Below, piece after piece: positions 1-9,516 of a stretch of 64,000 nucleotides of DNA (positions within the stretch are counted from its first letter, which is position 1; each line of letters starts with the position of its first letter). This stretch comes from Planctomycetota bacterium (GTDB lineage: Bacteria; Planctomycetota; Phycisphaerae; Phycisphaerales; Zrk34), in the NCBI GenBank assembly GCA_016125255.1, contig WGMD01000001.1, positions 179,541 to 243,540 of the forward strand, read 5' to 3'. Made by a program: the position numbers and the translations under genes. Under the pieces are notes generated by a model. It was not told where the DNA came from. It made no database searches and worked only from the letters and a program-made list of their open reading frames with translations.

Positions 1-1
1 G

Positions 2-1240
2 GCGTCGGACCGGGCGAATCTCGAAGCGGCCAACGAACGTCACCTCGCCGAGCTGGACGTGCGACAGAAGCGCATCGGCGAGCTCGACACGCAGATTCAG
101 TTGGAGCGCGAACGTCTGGCCGCGGCGCGTCAGCAGTTCGATGAGGCGCAGAAACAGGCCCGCGACACGTTCAAATCCCTCGCTTCCGATACGCTGCGCC
201 AGACCGTCGAGGACTTTCACAAGCAGGCGTCGAAGCTCTTCGAAAACGAGCAGAAAAAGAGCGGCACGGCGATGGAGTCGATGCTCAAACCCGTGCGCGA
301 ATCGCTGGCGGAATATCAGAAGAAGCTGGCGGAAGCGGAGCACGAACGCGCCAAGGCGTACGGGTCGATCACGGCACAGGCGGCGAAGATGACCGAAGAT
401 CAGCAGCGGCTCCGGGAGGAGACGGCGAATCTCGTCAAGGCGCTGCGCCGGCCGGAGGTCCGCGGGCGATGGGGCGAGCTTCAGATGCACCGCCTGTTCG
501 AACTGGCGGGGATGACGGAGCATGTCGACTACGATGCGCAGGCATCGGTGGAGGCGGCGGAAGGCGGGAAGCTGCGGCCGGACTTCACGATCCGCCTGCC
601 CAACGAGCGCATCATCGTCATCGACGTCAAGACGCCGATCGATGCCTATCTCAACGCCACCGAAGCCGGGAGCGACGAACTGCGCGAGACGAGCATGATC
701 GATCATGCGCGGCAGGTGAAGGCGCAGGCGGAGCGGCTGGCGAGCAAGTCGTACTGGGATGCGTGCGACGGTTCGCCGGAGTTTGTGGTGATGTTCGTGC
801 CGGGCGAGGCGATGCTGTACGCGGCGGTGCAGAAGGACGCGACGCTGATCGAATGGGCGATGGCCAAGAACGTCGTGCTCGCCACGCCGACGATCATGGT
901 CCCGCTGCTCAAGACGGTGGCGATGGGCTGGCGGGAGAAGTCGCTGGAGGAAAACGCCAAAAAGATCGCGGATCTGGGCCGCGAGCTGCACAAACGGCTC
1001 GCGGTCGCTCTCGAACATCTTGCCACCTTAGGTAAGCGCCTCGAAAAAACGGTGGAGACCTACAATGACTTTGTTGGGTCGATTGATAGGAACGTTCTGC
1101 CTTGTGCTCGAAAGTTTGAGGAGTTGGAAGCCGACTCATCCAAGAAACTGCCCGAAGGGCTTGAACCGATCATCGAGGTGCCTCGTGATTTGCGATCGAT
1201 TCCGGCGGGGCTGCACAAGGACGATACGGATGAAAGCTAA
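2..1240 (+). CDS. rmuC: DNA recombination protein RmuC, 5' end cut by window edge
   Basis: RmuC-family protein, a PD-(D/E)XK-type nuclease-fold protein linked in E. coli to limiting rearrangement at inverted repeats. The frame is open from base 2, so the true start lies outside the window; the GTG at 59 is only the first internal start codon. The visible N-terminus is a long charged coiled coil (about residues 1-120), as in the family. The conserved core follows, with a VRGRWGE motif, LRPDFTIRLPNE and VIDVKTPIDAYL, which fits the nuclease-like fold. The C-terminus is Glu/Lys rich. It overlaps the next gene by 11 bases in another frame, suggesting translational coupling. Family assignment is firm; DNA cleavage by this protein is inference. 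Confidence 0.93.
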   Translation, partial: ASDRANLEAANERHLAELDVRQKRIGELDTQIQLERERLAAARQQFDEAQKQARDTFKSLASDTLRQTVEDFHKQASKLFENEQKKSGTAMESMLKPVRESLAEYQKKLAEAEHERAKAYGSITAQAAKMTEDQQRLREETANLVKALRRPEVRGRWGELQMHRLFELAGMTEHVDYDAQASVEAAEGGKLRPDFTIRLPNERIIVIDVKTPIDAYLNATEAGSDELRETSMIDHARQVKAQAERLASKSYWDACDGSPEFVVMFVPGEAMLYAAVQKDATLIEWAMAKNVVLATPTIMVPLLKTVAMGWREKSLEENAKKIADLGRELHKRLAVALEHLATLGKRLEKTVETYNDFVGSIDRNVLPCARKFEELEADSSKKLPEGLEPIIEVPRDLRSIPAGLHKDDTDES

Positions 1241-2453
1241 TCGTCTCATGTTCTTCGTCGGCATGCTGGCGGCGCTGAGCGGCGCGGCGCTCGGCGCCGG
1301 GCCGCAGTACAACTTCGACAGCCGGGCGTATCACATCATCACCAATGTCGACCGCGCGCTGTCCAAGGAAATCGGCGAGCACATGGATGCGGTGTACGCC
1401 GAGTATGACCGGCGCTTCTCGCAGTTCAGCCCCAAGGCGGCGCAGAAGCATGACCTGTACGTCTTCCAGACGCAGCAGCAGTACATGGGCTTTCTCGCTT
1501 CGCACGGCATCGACGCCACCGGCAGCGGCGGGATGTTCTTCGTCGCGCCCGACGGCTCGGGATTGTGCACCTTCGTCGAGGGCCAGAGCTTTGAACGCAT
1601 GTACCACACGCTCCAACACGAGGGCTTTCACCAGTTCGCCTACGCCCGCATCGGCGCGTCGATGCCGGCCTGGACCAATGAGGGCATCGCCGAGTACTTC
1701 GGCGAAGCGATCATGGTCAATCATCATCTGATGAGCGGACAGGTGCCGCCCGACCGGCTCGCCCGCATCCGCCAGTTCATCAAGGCCAATCGCCATATCG
1801 CCTTCAGCGAATTACTGAATATGTCGCAGGCGGCATGGAACAACAATGTGGTGAACGGCGAGGGGTCGTTCCAGTACGATGAGTCGTGGTCGATCGTGCA
1901 CTTCCTCGTGCATGGCGATCCGCGCTACCGGGCGGCGTTCAACCGATACCTGACGCTCGTCGCCAACGGCGCCAGCTCGCGTGAAGCGCTGTCCAAGGCG
2001 TTCGGCACGGAGGACTACACGAACTTCGAGGCGGCGTGGAGGAAGTTCATCGTCGCGCTGGAGCCGAACCCGGAGAAGACAGCGGCGCAGCGGCTGGAGT
2101 TTTTAGCGTACGGGATCCGCGCGATGCAGGAGGCGGGGCGGCCGATCGAGTCGCTCGACCAGATCAAGTCGACGCTTCAAGCCGCGAAGTTCCGGATTGT
2201 CGAGCCGCTGGGTCATGGCATGACCGTCGTGCAGTCGGCGACGGATGCGGAGAACTTCGAGGCGCCGGAGCCGGACCCCAATCCGCTGGCGCGGCCGGGC
2301 ATGAAGCAGCGCGCCGCGACGCTCGAACTCGAAAAGCCCGCGGCGCCGAATCTGCCGCCCGGTGCGGTCGTCAAAGGGCTCAAGCTCACCGTTCGACTGA
2401 TCTGGCAGTGCGACACGGACGGTGCGTTGATGAGTCGAATCGTGTATGAATAA
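1230..2453 (+). CDS. Exported HExxH metallopeptidase-like protein (DUF1570 type)
   Basis: A 407-residue protein. I chose the ATG at 1230 because it begins a clear signal peptide (short basic start, hydrophobic stretch to about residue 22, LGA cleavage region); the longer open frame upstream lies over rmuC. Residues 130-134 read HEGFH, a zinc-binding HExxH motif, followed by NEGIAEYFGE at about 150-159, which supplies the expected downstream glutamate ligand of gluzincin-type peptidases. This arrangement is typical of the planctomycete DUF1570 group. The C-terminal 100 residues have no recognised motif. The gene overlaps both rmuC (11 bases) and ispE (8 bases), so the three are probably co-transcribed. 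The substrate is unknown. Confidence 0.8.
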   Translation: MKANRLMFFVGMLAALSGAALGAGPQYNFDSRAYHIITNVDRALSKEIGEHMDAVYAEYDRRFSQFSPKAAQKHDLYVFQTQQQYMGFLASHGIDATGSGGMFFVAPDGSGLCTFVEGQSFERMYHTLQHEGFHQFAYARIGASMPAWTNEGIAEYFGEAIMVNHHLMSGQVPPDRLARIRQFIKANRHIAFSELLNMSQAAWNNNVVNGEGSFQYDESWSIVHFLVHGDPRYRAAFNRYLTLVANGASSREALSKAFGTEDYTNFEAAWRKFIVALEPNPEKTAAQRLEFLAYGIRAMQEAGRPIESLDQIKSTLQAAKFRIVEPLGHGMTVVQSATDAENFEAPEPDPNPLARPGMKQRAATLELEKPAAPNLPPGAVVKGLKLTVRLIWQCDTDGALMSRIVYE

Positions 2454-3291
2454 CGGCATGATGTACCGCTGCCCGGCAAAAGTGAATCTGGCCCTGTCCG
2501 TCGGTCGGCCGCGCGAAGACGGGATGCACCCGATCTGCTCGTGGATGGTCACCGTCTCGCTGCATGACGATCTGACCATCACGCCGACGGCCGGGGGCGT
2601 CGAGTTCGACATCGACTGGGCGAACGATGCGCTTCAGCCCAGCGCGATCGACTGGCCCGTCGAATCGGACCTGATCGCCAAGGCCCATTGCCTGATGCAG
2701 CAGTATGTCGAGCGGCCGCTGCCCGTGGCGGTCAAGCTCCGTAAGCGCATCCCCGTCGGGGCGGGCCTCGCCGGCGGATCGAGCGACGGGGCGACGATGC
2801 TGCGGGCGCTCAACGAAGAGTTCAACCTCGGCCTCGGCCGCGATACGCTGTGCGAAATCGCCTCGCATCTCGGGTCGGACGTGGCGTTCTTCTTCCATGA
2901 CGGGTCCGCCATCGTGCGCGACATCGGGCAGCAGGTGCAGCCCGCGCCGCTCAAAAAGCCCATGCACCTGACGCTCATCCTTCCGCCGCTGCACTGCAAC
3001 ACCGGCGCGGTGTATCGCACATTCGACATGATCTCCCCCGACGCCGCGCTGCGCGACGTCGTCATCGGCGGCGTGCCGTTCAACGATCTGGCCGAGGCGG
3101 CCTGCCGCGTCGAACCCAAGCTCGCGCACCTCCGACAGCGCGTCGAAGGGCTGATCCATCAGCCCGTCCATGTCACCGGCTCCGGCGCCGCCATGTTCGT
3201 CATCGCCGCCGACGCACCCGACGCCCGACGACTCGCCGATTGCATCACCACCGGCGTCGGCGTCCCGGCGCTGGCGGTCCATACGTTGTAA
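2446..3291 (+). CDS. ispE: 4-diphosphocytidyl-2-C-methyl-D-erythritol kinase
   Basis: Cytosolic GHMP kinase that phosphorylates CDP-ME with ATP in the non-mevalonate (MEP) pathway to isoprenoid precursors. The 281-residue length is normal. It starts with PAKVNLAL near residues 10-17 (catalytic lysine and substrate pocket) and has the glycine-rich ATP loop PVGAGLAGGSSDG at about 103-115. A third GHMP-type motif, VTGSGAAMF, is near residue 240. The ATG at 2446 overlaps the preceding stop by 8 bases. It ends only 5 bases from the end of the convergent cysK, so the two transcripts must overlap or terminate within each other. Confidence 0.96.
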   Translation: MNNGMMYRCPAKVNLALSVGRPREDGMHPICSWMVTVSLHDDLTITPTAGGVEFDIDWANDALQPSAIDWPVESDLIAKAHCLMQQYVERPLPVAVKLRKRIPVGAGLAGGSSDGATMLRALNEEFNLGLGRDTLCEIASHLGSDVAFFFHDGSAIVRDIGQQVQPAPLKKPMHLTLILPPLHCNTGAVYRTFDMISPDAALRDVVIGGVPFNDLAEAACRVEPKLAHLRQRVEGLIHQPVHVTGSGAAMFVIAADAPDARRLADCITTGVGVPALAVHTL

Positions 3292-3296
3292 TTTAT

Positions 3297-4253
3297 TCAG
3301 TCGCGAAGTCCGTCGAACATCGCCGTCGACAGATATCGCTCGCCGCAACTGCATGCGAAGGTCACGATGCGTTTGCCTTTGAGGTCGAACTTCTCGATGG
3401 CCTTGGCGACGGCACAGACGTTCGCGCCGGTCGAGATGCCGCCGAGGATGCCCTCTTCGCGCGGCAGACGGCGGGCGTACTCCATCGCTTCGTCATTGCT
3501 CACCGTCACGACGCCGTCGAGCAGCGATGTGTCGCAGGTCTTGGGGATGAACCCCGCGCCGATGCCCTGAATGTCGTGCCATCCCGCCCGGCCCCCGCTG
3601 ATCACGGCCGAGTCGACGGGCTCGACGGCGATCGACATGAAATCGGGATTGTGCTTGCGGATGAAGCGGGTCACGCCGGTGATCGTCCCGCCGGTGCCGA
3701 CGCCCGTGACGACGGCGTCGATGTCGTGGCCCGAGTCGGCCCAGATTTCCGGGCCGGTCGTCTTTTCGTGAATCGCCGGGTTAGCCGGGTTCTCGAACTG
3801 CATGGGCATCCATGCGTTCTTGTCCGTCTGCGTGATCTCGATGGCCTTGGCGATGGCGGCGCCCATGCCCTGATCGTCCGGCGTCAGAATCAGATTCGCG
3901 CCCAGCGCCCGAAGCAACGCCCGCCGCTCCATGCTCATCGTCTCCGGCATCGTCAGCGTCAGCTTGTAGCCCCGCACCGCGCAGACGAACGCCAGCGCGA
4001 TGCCGGTATTCCCGCTCGTGGGTTCGACGATGTGCGTGCCCGGCTTGATGTGCCCGTCGCGCTCCCCCGCTTCGATCATCGCGATGCCGATGCGATCCTT
4101 CACCGATGAGAGCGGATTGAAGAACTCGCACTTGACGAACACCTCCGCTGCGCTGGGCGGAATGATGCGATTGAGCCGCACCATCGGCGTGTTGAAGGCC
4201 GTGGCGACGATGTCGTTGTAAGTGCGGCTGCGAATGAGTTCGATCGGGGACAT
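3297..4253 (-). CDS. cysK: Cysteine synthase (O-acetylserine sulfhydrylase)
   Basis: PLP-dependent fold-type II enzyme making L-cysteine from O-acetylserine and sulfide. The 318-residue form starts at the ATG at 4253; the longer frame upstream adds 12 unrelated residues. The PLP lysine lies in SSVKDRIG (K52), the substrate loop is PTSGNTGIA (about 79-86), and the phosphate-binding loop is GTGGTITG. All are intact. GISTGANVCA near the C-terminus is also family-typical. I cannot separate CysK from CysM specificity by eye; length and loops favour CysK. It is a single gene facing ispE, with a divergent exported-protein gene upstream. Confidence 0.93.
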   Translation of the reverse strand: MSPIELIRSRTYNDIVATAFNTPMVRLNRIIPPSAAEVFVKCEFFNPLSSVKDRIGIAMIEAGERDGHIKPGTHIVEPTSGNTGIALAFVCAVRGYKLTLTMPETMSMERRALLRALGANLILTPDDQGMGAAIAKAIEITQTDKNAWMPMQFENPANPAIHEKTTGPEIWADSGHDIDAVVTGVGTGGTITGVTRFIRKHNPDFMSIAVEPVDSAVISGGRAGWHDIQGIGAGFIPKTCDTSLLDGVVTVSNDEAMEYARRLPREEGILGGISTGANVCAVAKAIEKFDLKGKRIVTFACSCGERYLSTAMFDGLRD

Positions 4254-4338
4254 GCGAAATAGTGTCCCCGTTCCGCGGGCAAGTTTCAAGCGCAGTGCGT
4301 CCGGCGGTTCTATAATGCATCACCTCCCGGGATTCCGC

Positions 4339-5544
4339 ATGCGAATCGCCCCAACTGCCGGCGTCGCCGCCCTGCTGATCACGTTGTGGATCGCGGCGGG
4401 TCCGCGCGCCCATGCTGATGACGATGCGCAGTTCACTGTCGATGCGGCCCGCGTGGTCCGGGCGAATCTCGTGCGTCAGCTCGTCGCCCGTTTCGATGCG
4501 CTGACCGCACCGGGCGCCGGCTATCCAACCTATGTCGACAAACACTGTCGCGTTTTCCCAGAAGGCCGGCTGTTTCCCTATACGCTTCCCGCCATCGCCT
4601 ATGGCGCCCTCGCCGCCGACGAACCGGATCGGCGGGCGGCGCATCTTGAGCATGCCGCGTCGCTTCTCGATCTCGCCGTCGTCAACACCGCCGCGCAGCT
4701 CAAAGCGCCGCGCCATGATCTGATGCAGCTCCGCGACATGCGCCAGCAGGGAACATGGATCGGGCAGCTCAATCTGGCGCTATCGATCTGGCGATGCGCC
4801 GGGGGCGACGGTCGATACGAGGCGCTCAATGACCATCTGACAAAATTGCTCGTCGACACGATGACGCCGCTAAAGGGCAAGCCCATCGACTCGTATCCCG
4901 ATCAGTCCTGGCCCTTCGACACCGCGCCGACTTTGCTGTCGATCAAGCTGCACGATCAGATCGCCGGGGCGCATCAGGCGGAGGCGTTGATTCGCCAACA
5001 CCTCGCATGGCTCAAGGCGGAGGGTACGGACGCCGCGACGGGGTTGCCGGTCAGCCGGATTCGGACGGTGCACGACGATGCGAAGCGAGCGCCGCGCGGT
5101 TGTGATCTGTCGTGGCGGTTGGCGCTGCTGGCGGCGCTCGATGCGGACGAGGCCCGGCGACTCTACGATCTGTATGTGCGGCATTTCTGGCTCGAACGTC
5201 CGATGATCGCGGGTTTCGCGGAGTGGCCGGAGGGCAAGGGGGACATGGACGTCGACAGCGGGCCGATCGTCATGGGCATCGGCGCCTCGGCGTCGGCGCT
5301 GGGCATCGCGGCGGCGCGAAGCATGCACGACGATGCGCGGGCGATGCGATTGATGGTCATGGCTCACGACACGCCCAAGCTCACCGCCCTGTCCGTCACG
5401 GTCGATCCGAACAACGGGCGGGCGACGCTGCCCGGCGGCTTGCCCTACGATCCGCAAGCGGTGACGGGCATGTTCTACGGCGACGTGACGCTGTTTTACG
5501 TGGTGACTTGGCGCGATTGGACGCCGGCGCGCCCCGCCCCGTGA
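4339..5544 (+). CDS. Exported helical protein of unknown function
   Basis: A 401-residue protein with a good signal peptide when started at the ATG at 4339 (basic start, hydrophobic core, AHA cleavage site near residue 26); an in-frame ATG at 4315 is the alternative. The mature part is predominantly helical, with regularly spaced aromatic segments such as GTWIGQLNLALSIW, SYPDQSWPFDTAP and DVDSGPIVMGIG. This looks like an alpha/alpha toroid of the kind found in terpenoid or glycan enzymes, but I see no decisive catalytic motif and do not assign a function. A perfect TATAAT at 4311-4316, 22 bases before the ATG at 4339, is a likely -10 box; no good -35 is visible. folD follows after 42 bases. 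Confidence 0.7.
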   Translation: MRIAPTAGVAALLITLWIAAGPRAHADDDAQFTVDAARVVRANLVRQLVARFDALTAPGAGYPTYVDKHCRVFPEGRLFPYTLPAIAYGALAADEPDRRAAHLEHAASLLDLAVVNTAAQLKAPRHDLMQLRDMRQQGTWIGQLNLALSIWRCAGGDGRYEALNDHLTKLLVDTMTPLKGKPIDSYPDQSWPFDTAPTLLSIKLHDQIAGAHQAEALIRQHLAWLKAEGTDAATGLPVSRIRTVHDDAKRAPRGCDLSWRLALLAALDADEARRLYDLYVRHFWLERPMIAGFAEWPEGKGDMDVDSGPIVMGIGASASALGIAAARSMHDDARAMRLMVMAHDTPKLTALSVTVDPNNGRATLPGGLPYDPQAVTGMFYGDVTLFYVVTWRDWTPARPAP

Positions 5545-5586
5545 CGCCCGCTTGAAAGTTCGCAGCGAACCGACGACACTGTTTCG

Positions 5587-6447
5587 ATGACCACCGACGC
5601 CAACAAGCTCATGGACGGCAAGGCCGTCGCCGATCGCGTGCTTCAGGCGTGCGCGGCGAAGGTCAAGCAGATCGTCGCCCGCACGAACATCACGCCCTGC
5701 CTCGCCACCGTGCTCGTGGGCGACGACCCGGCGTCGGCGACATATGTCAAGATGAAGGGCAAGCGCTGCGAAGCGGTCGGCATGAAATCGCTGCGCGTCA
5801 CGCTCGGGGCGGACACCACGACCGAACAGCTTCTTGAAACGATGAACAAACTCGCGCTCGATGCGGCGGTCAACGGCATCCTGCTTCAGCATCCCGTTCC
5901 GCCGCAGATCGACGAGCGCGCCGCCTTCGAGGCGATCCCGCCGATCAAGGATGTCGACGGCGTGACGGCGACGGGGCTGGGCAACATGTGGCTCGACCTG
6001 CCGGGCTTCGGTTCGTGCACGCCCGCGGGGATCATGACGCTGCTCAAGGCGTATGACGTCAACCTCGCCGGCGTCGAAGCCGTCGTGATCGGCCGCAGTC
6101 CGATTCTCGGTAAGCCCATGGCCGCCATGCTCTGCAACGCCAACGCCACCGTGACAATCTGCCACTCGCGCACGAAGGATCTCGCCGAGGTCGTGCGGCG
6201 GGCGGATCTGGTTGTGGCGGCGGTCGGCAAGCCGAACTTCGTCAAAGGCGACTGGATCAAGCAAGGCGCGATCGTCATCGACGCCGGCTACAACCCCGGC
6301 AACATCGGCGACGTCGACTTCGAAGCCGCCCTGCCCCGCGCTTCGCTCATCACCCCCGTCCCCGGCGGCGTCGGCCCGATGACCATCGCCACGCTCATCG
6401 ACCAGACCGCCGAAGCCGCGGCCCGGCAACTGGGCGTCGTCCGTTGA
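5587..6447 (+). CDS. folD: Bifunctional methylene-tetrahydrofolate dehydrogenase/cyclohydrolase FolD
   Basis: Interconverts 5,10-methylene-THF and 10-formyl-THF through methenyl-THF, supplying one-carbon units for purines and formyl-methionine. The length (286 residues) is standard. The catalytic tyrosine/lysine signature SATYVKMK is near residues 52-59, followed by a QHPVP substrate loop (commonly QLPLP), the KDVDG motif, the NADP-binding VVIGRSPILGKP and the C-terminal PGGVGPMT. All activity-defining residues appear present. ald follows 26 bases downstream on the same strand, so a folD-ald transcript is likely. Confidence 0.96.
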   Translation: MTTDANKLMDGKAVADRVLQACAAKVKQIVARTNITPCLATVLVGDDPASATYVKMKGKRCEAVGMKSLRVTLGADTTTEQLLETMNKLALDAAVNGILLQHPVPPQIDERAAFEAIPPIKDVDGVTATGLGNMWLDLPGFGSCTPAGIMTLLKAYDVNLAGVEAVVIGRSPILGKPMAAMLCNANATVTICHSRTKDLAEVVRRADLVVAAVGKPNFVKGDWIKQGAIVIDAGYNPGNIGDVDFEAALPRASLITPVPGGVGPMTIATLIDQTAEAAARQLGVVR

Positions 6448-6473
6448 CGGGTTAACCAATCATCGAGTCCATC

Positions 6474-7571
6474 ATGCACATCGGCATCCCCAAAGAAGTC
6501 AAAGCCGACGAATACCGCGTCGCCCTGCGTCCCGTCGGCGCGCAGCTTCTGACCGATGATGGGCACACTGTACTGATCGAATCCGGCGCCGGCGTCGGCA
6601 GCGGGTTCACCGATGACGAATACGCCGCCGCCGGCGCGACAATCGTGCCCACCGCCGACGAAGTCTGGGCGAAAGCCGATCTGATCGTCAAAGTGAAAGA
6701 GCCCCAGCCCCAGGAGATCACCAAGCTGCGGGCGGGTCAGGTGGTGTTCACCTACTTCCACTTCGCCGCGTCGCACGAGTTGACGGAAGCATGCCTCAAG
6801 AGCGGCATCTCGGCGGTGGCGTACGAAACGCTGCGCGACCGCAGCGGGCAGCTTCCCTTGCTGACGCCCATGAGCGAAGTCGCCGGGCGCATGTCGATTC
6901 AGCAGGGGGCCAAGTATCTGGAGCGTCCGATGATGGGGCGCGGGATTCTGCTCGCCGGCGTGCCGGGGGTGGAGCCCGCCGATGTGCTCGTGCTCGGCGG
7001 GGGCATCGTCGGCACGAACGCCGCCCGCGTCGCGGCGGGGCTCGGGGCGAACGTCGTCATCATGGACATCAGTCTCGATCGCCTCCGCTGGCTCGACACG
7101 TTCATGCCCGCCAACGTCACGACGATCTACTCCGACCCGCACGCCATCGACCAGTACATCCGCCGCGCCGACCTCGTCATCGGAGCCGTGCTCATCCCCG
7201 GCGGACGCGCCCCCATGCTCATCCGGGCCGATCAACTTCAGCACATGCACACCGGCTCCGTCATCGTCGACGTCTGCATCGACCAGGGCGGCTGCATCGA
7301 AACCTCGCGCCCCACCACGCACCATGACCCGACCTACATCGAGCAGGGCGTCGTCCACTACTGCGTGACCAACATGCCCGGAGCCGTCGGCCGCACCAGC
7401 ACGCAAGCCCTCTGCAATGCGACGCTTCCCTACGTCCGCGACCTCGCCAAGCTCGGCGTCGACAAGTTCGTCGCCAAAAGCGAGGGCCACGCCGCCGCGC
7501 TGAACATGCACTGCGGCAAACTCGCCAACCCCGCCGTCGCCCAAGTCTTCCCCGACCTGCCGCACGCCTGA
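6474..7571 (+). CDS. ald: Alanine dehydrogenase
   Basis: NAD-dependent reversible oxidative deamination of L-alanine to pyruvate and ammonia. The 365-residue protein has the family start MHIGIPKEVK, the active-site lysine region LIVKVKEPQ, the histidine region TYFHFAAS and a dinucleotide-binding loop VLGGGIVGTNAA near residues 173-184. The C-terminal part carries NMPGAVGRTST. Length and motifs fit alanine dehydrogenase rather than saccharopine dehydrogenase or transhydrogenase alpha subunit, which share the fold. It ends 13 bases from the convergent histidine kinase gene. Confidence 0.95.
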   Translation: MHIGIPKEVKADEYRVALRPVGAQLLTDDGHTVLIESGAGVGSGFTDDEYAAAGATIVPTADEVWAKADLIVKVKEPQPQEITKLRAGQVVFTYFHFAASHELTEACLKSGISAVAYETLRDRSGQLPLLTPMSEVAGRMSIQQGAKYLERPMMGRGILLAGVPGVEPADVLVLGGGIVGTNAARVAAGLGANVVIMDISLDRLRWLDTFMPANVTTIYSDPHAIDQYIRRADLVIGAVLIPGGRAPMLIRADQLQHMHTGSVIVDVCIDQGGCIETSRPTTHHDPTYIEQGVVHYCVTNMPGAVGRTSTQALCNATLPYVRDLAKLGVDKFVAKSEGHAAALNMHCGKLANPAVAQVFPDLPHA

Positions 7572-7584
7572 GGCGCGAGGGACT

Positions 7585-9516
7585 TCAATCCCCCCGTCCC
7601 CCCGCATCACGTACAGGCAGCACCAACACAAAACACGCCCCCGCCCCCCCGCTGCTCTCGAGCATCAGCGCGCCGCCCAGCGACCGGGCCAACCGCCGAC
7701 TCAGCGCCAATCCGAGCCCCACGCCCGGCGCCGACCCCGCCGCCGCCGTCGCCGATTTGCTGAACGGCCGAAACAGCCGGCGCTTCACATCCGCCCCGAC
7801 GCCCGGCCCCTGATCCCGCACGCGCAGTTCCATCATCGCCCCGCCGCGCTTCGCCGTCAGCTCGATGCGCCCCTGCCGCGCATACTTACACGCGTTGTCG
7901 ACGAGGTTGAACAGGATCTGATCCACCGCCCCGATGTCCGTCCGCAGCAGCGTCGCCCGCATCGCGTCATCGATGTCCACACCGAGCGTCATGCCCGCCT
8001 GCAACGCCCGCTGGTCGAGTCGGTCGTGCACGCGCTCGATGAGCGCGCCGAGCGTGACGTCCTCCGCCCGGCGGTCGAGCTTGACGCGCTCAAGGCGTGC
8101 GTACGCCAGCACGTTCTCGACCAGATGCCCGAGCCGATCCGATTCCGTGCGCAGCGTGCGCAGATACTGCCCGCGCTTCTCCTCATCGCGCACCATGCCG
8201 TCCGCGAGCATCTGCGTGTACATGCGGAACGTCGTCAAAGGTGTGCGAAGCTCGTGCGTCACCGCCGACACGAACGCCCCCCGCCGTTCGCTCAGCGCCA
8301 CCGCCCCGCGCAACAGGAGTCCCGCCGCCGCCACCGCCGTCACCACACCGATCCACGCCAGCATCAGCGCCCGACGCACCGGGTCCGACAAACCCAGCGC
8401 CGCATATTCCATCGGCCCCGGCACGATCCGAATCGGCGCCGCCGCCAGCATCCGCGTATCCCCCCCCGCGCTCGCCCCCGCATCCGTCACCGCCTCCAGC
8501 GTCACGCCCGGCAGCACATCCTTCATCTCCGAAACAAGCCACGTCCGAATCGCCGGCCAGTCCAGCCAGCATCCCTGCACCAATTCCCGCCCATCGACGC
8601 GCACCTGCCGCAGCAGCACCAACTCGCCATTCAACCACGCCGCCCGCATCTCTCCTTCATCCACCGCGCTCGTCGCCGCCGCCTGCGGCTTGGCAATCTG
8701 CACCGCATCCGCCGCCGACGCATTGGGCGCCGAACTCTTCTGCTCTCCCTGCGAAATCGACCCCGGCAGCGACTCGTACACGCTATTGCCCGCCTTGCTG
8801 AGACCGCGCGACTGCGCCTCCAGATCGCGCCGCTTGGCGTACTCAGCCGCATTAAGCAACGTCTGCTTCTGCTGCGCGAATGACTGCTGCGACTGTTCAT
8901 CAAGCTGCGCCACCGCCGCCTGTTGCAACGGCTCGTTGGCGGCGGGCGCTTCGTTCGCCTGCACCGTCGCCTGCGCTTCGGGCGCAGGCGCCTCCGCGTT
9001 TTTCTCCGCTGCGGATCGAAGCGACTTCACATCATTGTCCGCCCGCCAGTTCGAAAGCGTATTCGCCGCCTCGTTGAGCTGCGCCGTCATGTCGTACCGC
9101 GACGCCGCAAGCTTCAACCACTCGCCCGTCGGCGTCTGCGGGCTCGTCACGCGACCGTCCTCGTCGATCTGAAAATACAGCTTCACATAAGGCGTCTTCG
9201 CCGCCAATAGCGGCGATGGCATCAGCACGTCGCCATAATTGAGCGTCGTCTGCTTGTTCGAATACGCCTGCTGCGCCGGGTAAAACGCCGAGTACTGAAA
9301 ATACGGCCTCGCATTCTCACGTGCAATGAGCGGCATCAGCGCCGCATCCGCCCGCCACAGCGCCAGCCGAATCTGCTCCTCGCGGTCCGCCTGCCGCTGC
9401 GCCGTCGTGTCGCGCCGGTCCAGGTCGATCACGAGCATGCTGATCCAACCCGTCGCCGCGAACACCGCCGCCGCGCACGTCGCGAAGATCAACCAGATGA
9501 TCCAGGGCCGCCTCAT
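7585..9516 (-). CDS. Sensor histidine kinase with a large extracytoplasmic domain
   Basis: A 643-residue HisKA/HATPase membrane kinase. Segment 1 (about 5-30) and segment 2 (about 384-402) span the membrane and enclose about 350 residues outside. That sensor region has no PAS or Cache pattern I recognise and contains a Gln/Ala-rich, probably coiled stretch (about 180-240). The phosphorylated histidine is H421 in VTHELRTPL; the N box is NLVDNACKYA (about 537-546), G1 is DQGPGVG and G2 is GVGLGLAL. There is no HAMP domain between segment 2 and the H box. The start ATG at 9516 overlaps the response regulator stop by 4 bases (ATGA), so the two are coupled. The signal is unknown. Confidence 0.92.
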   Translation of the reverse strand: MRRPWIIWLIFATCAAAVFAATGWISMLVIDLDRRDTTAQRQADREEQIRLALWRADAALMPLIARENARPYFQYSAFYPAQQAYSNKQTTLNYGDVLMPSPLLAAKTPYVKLYFQIDEDGRVTSPQTPTGEWLKLAASRYDMTAQLNEAANTLSNWRADNDVKSLRSAAEKNAEAPAPEAQATVQANEAPAANEPLQQAAVAQLDEQSQQSFAQQKQTLLNAAEYAKRRDLEAQSRGLSKAGNSVYESLPGSISQGEQKSSAPNASAADAVQIAKPQAAATSAVDEGEMRAAWLNGELVLLRQVRVDGRELVQGCWLDWPAIRTWLVSEMKDVLPGVTLEAVTDAGASAGGDTRMLAAAPIRIVPGPMEYAALGLSDPVRRALMLAWIGVVTAVAAAGLLLRGAVALSERRGAFVSAVTHELRTPLTTFRMYTQMLADGMVRDEEKRGQYLRTLRTESDRLGHLVENVLAYARLERVKLDRRAEDVTLGALIERVHDRLDQRALQAGMTLGVDIDDAMRATLLRTDIGAVDQILFNLVDNACKYARQGRIELTAKRGGAMMELRVRDQGPGVGADVKRRLFRPFSKSATAAAGSAPGVGLGLALSRRLARSLGGALMLESSGGAGACFVLVLPVRDAGGRGD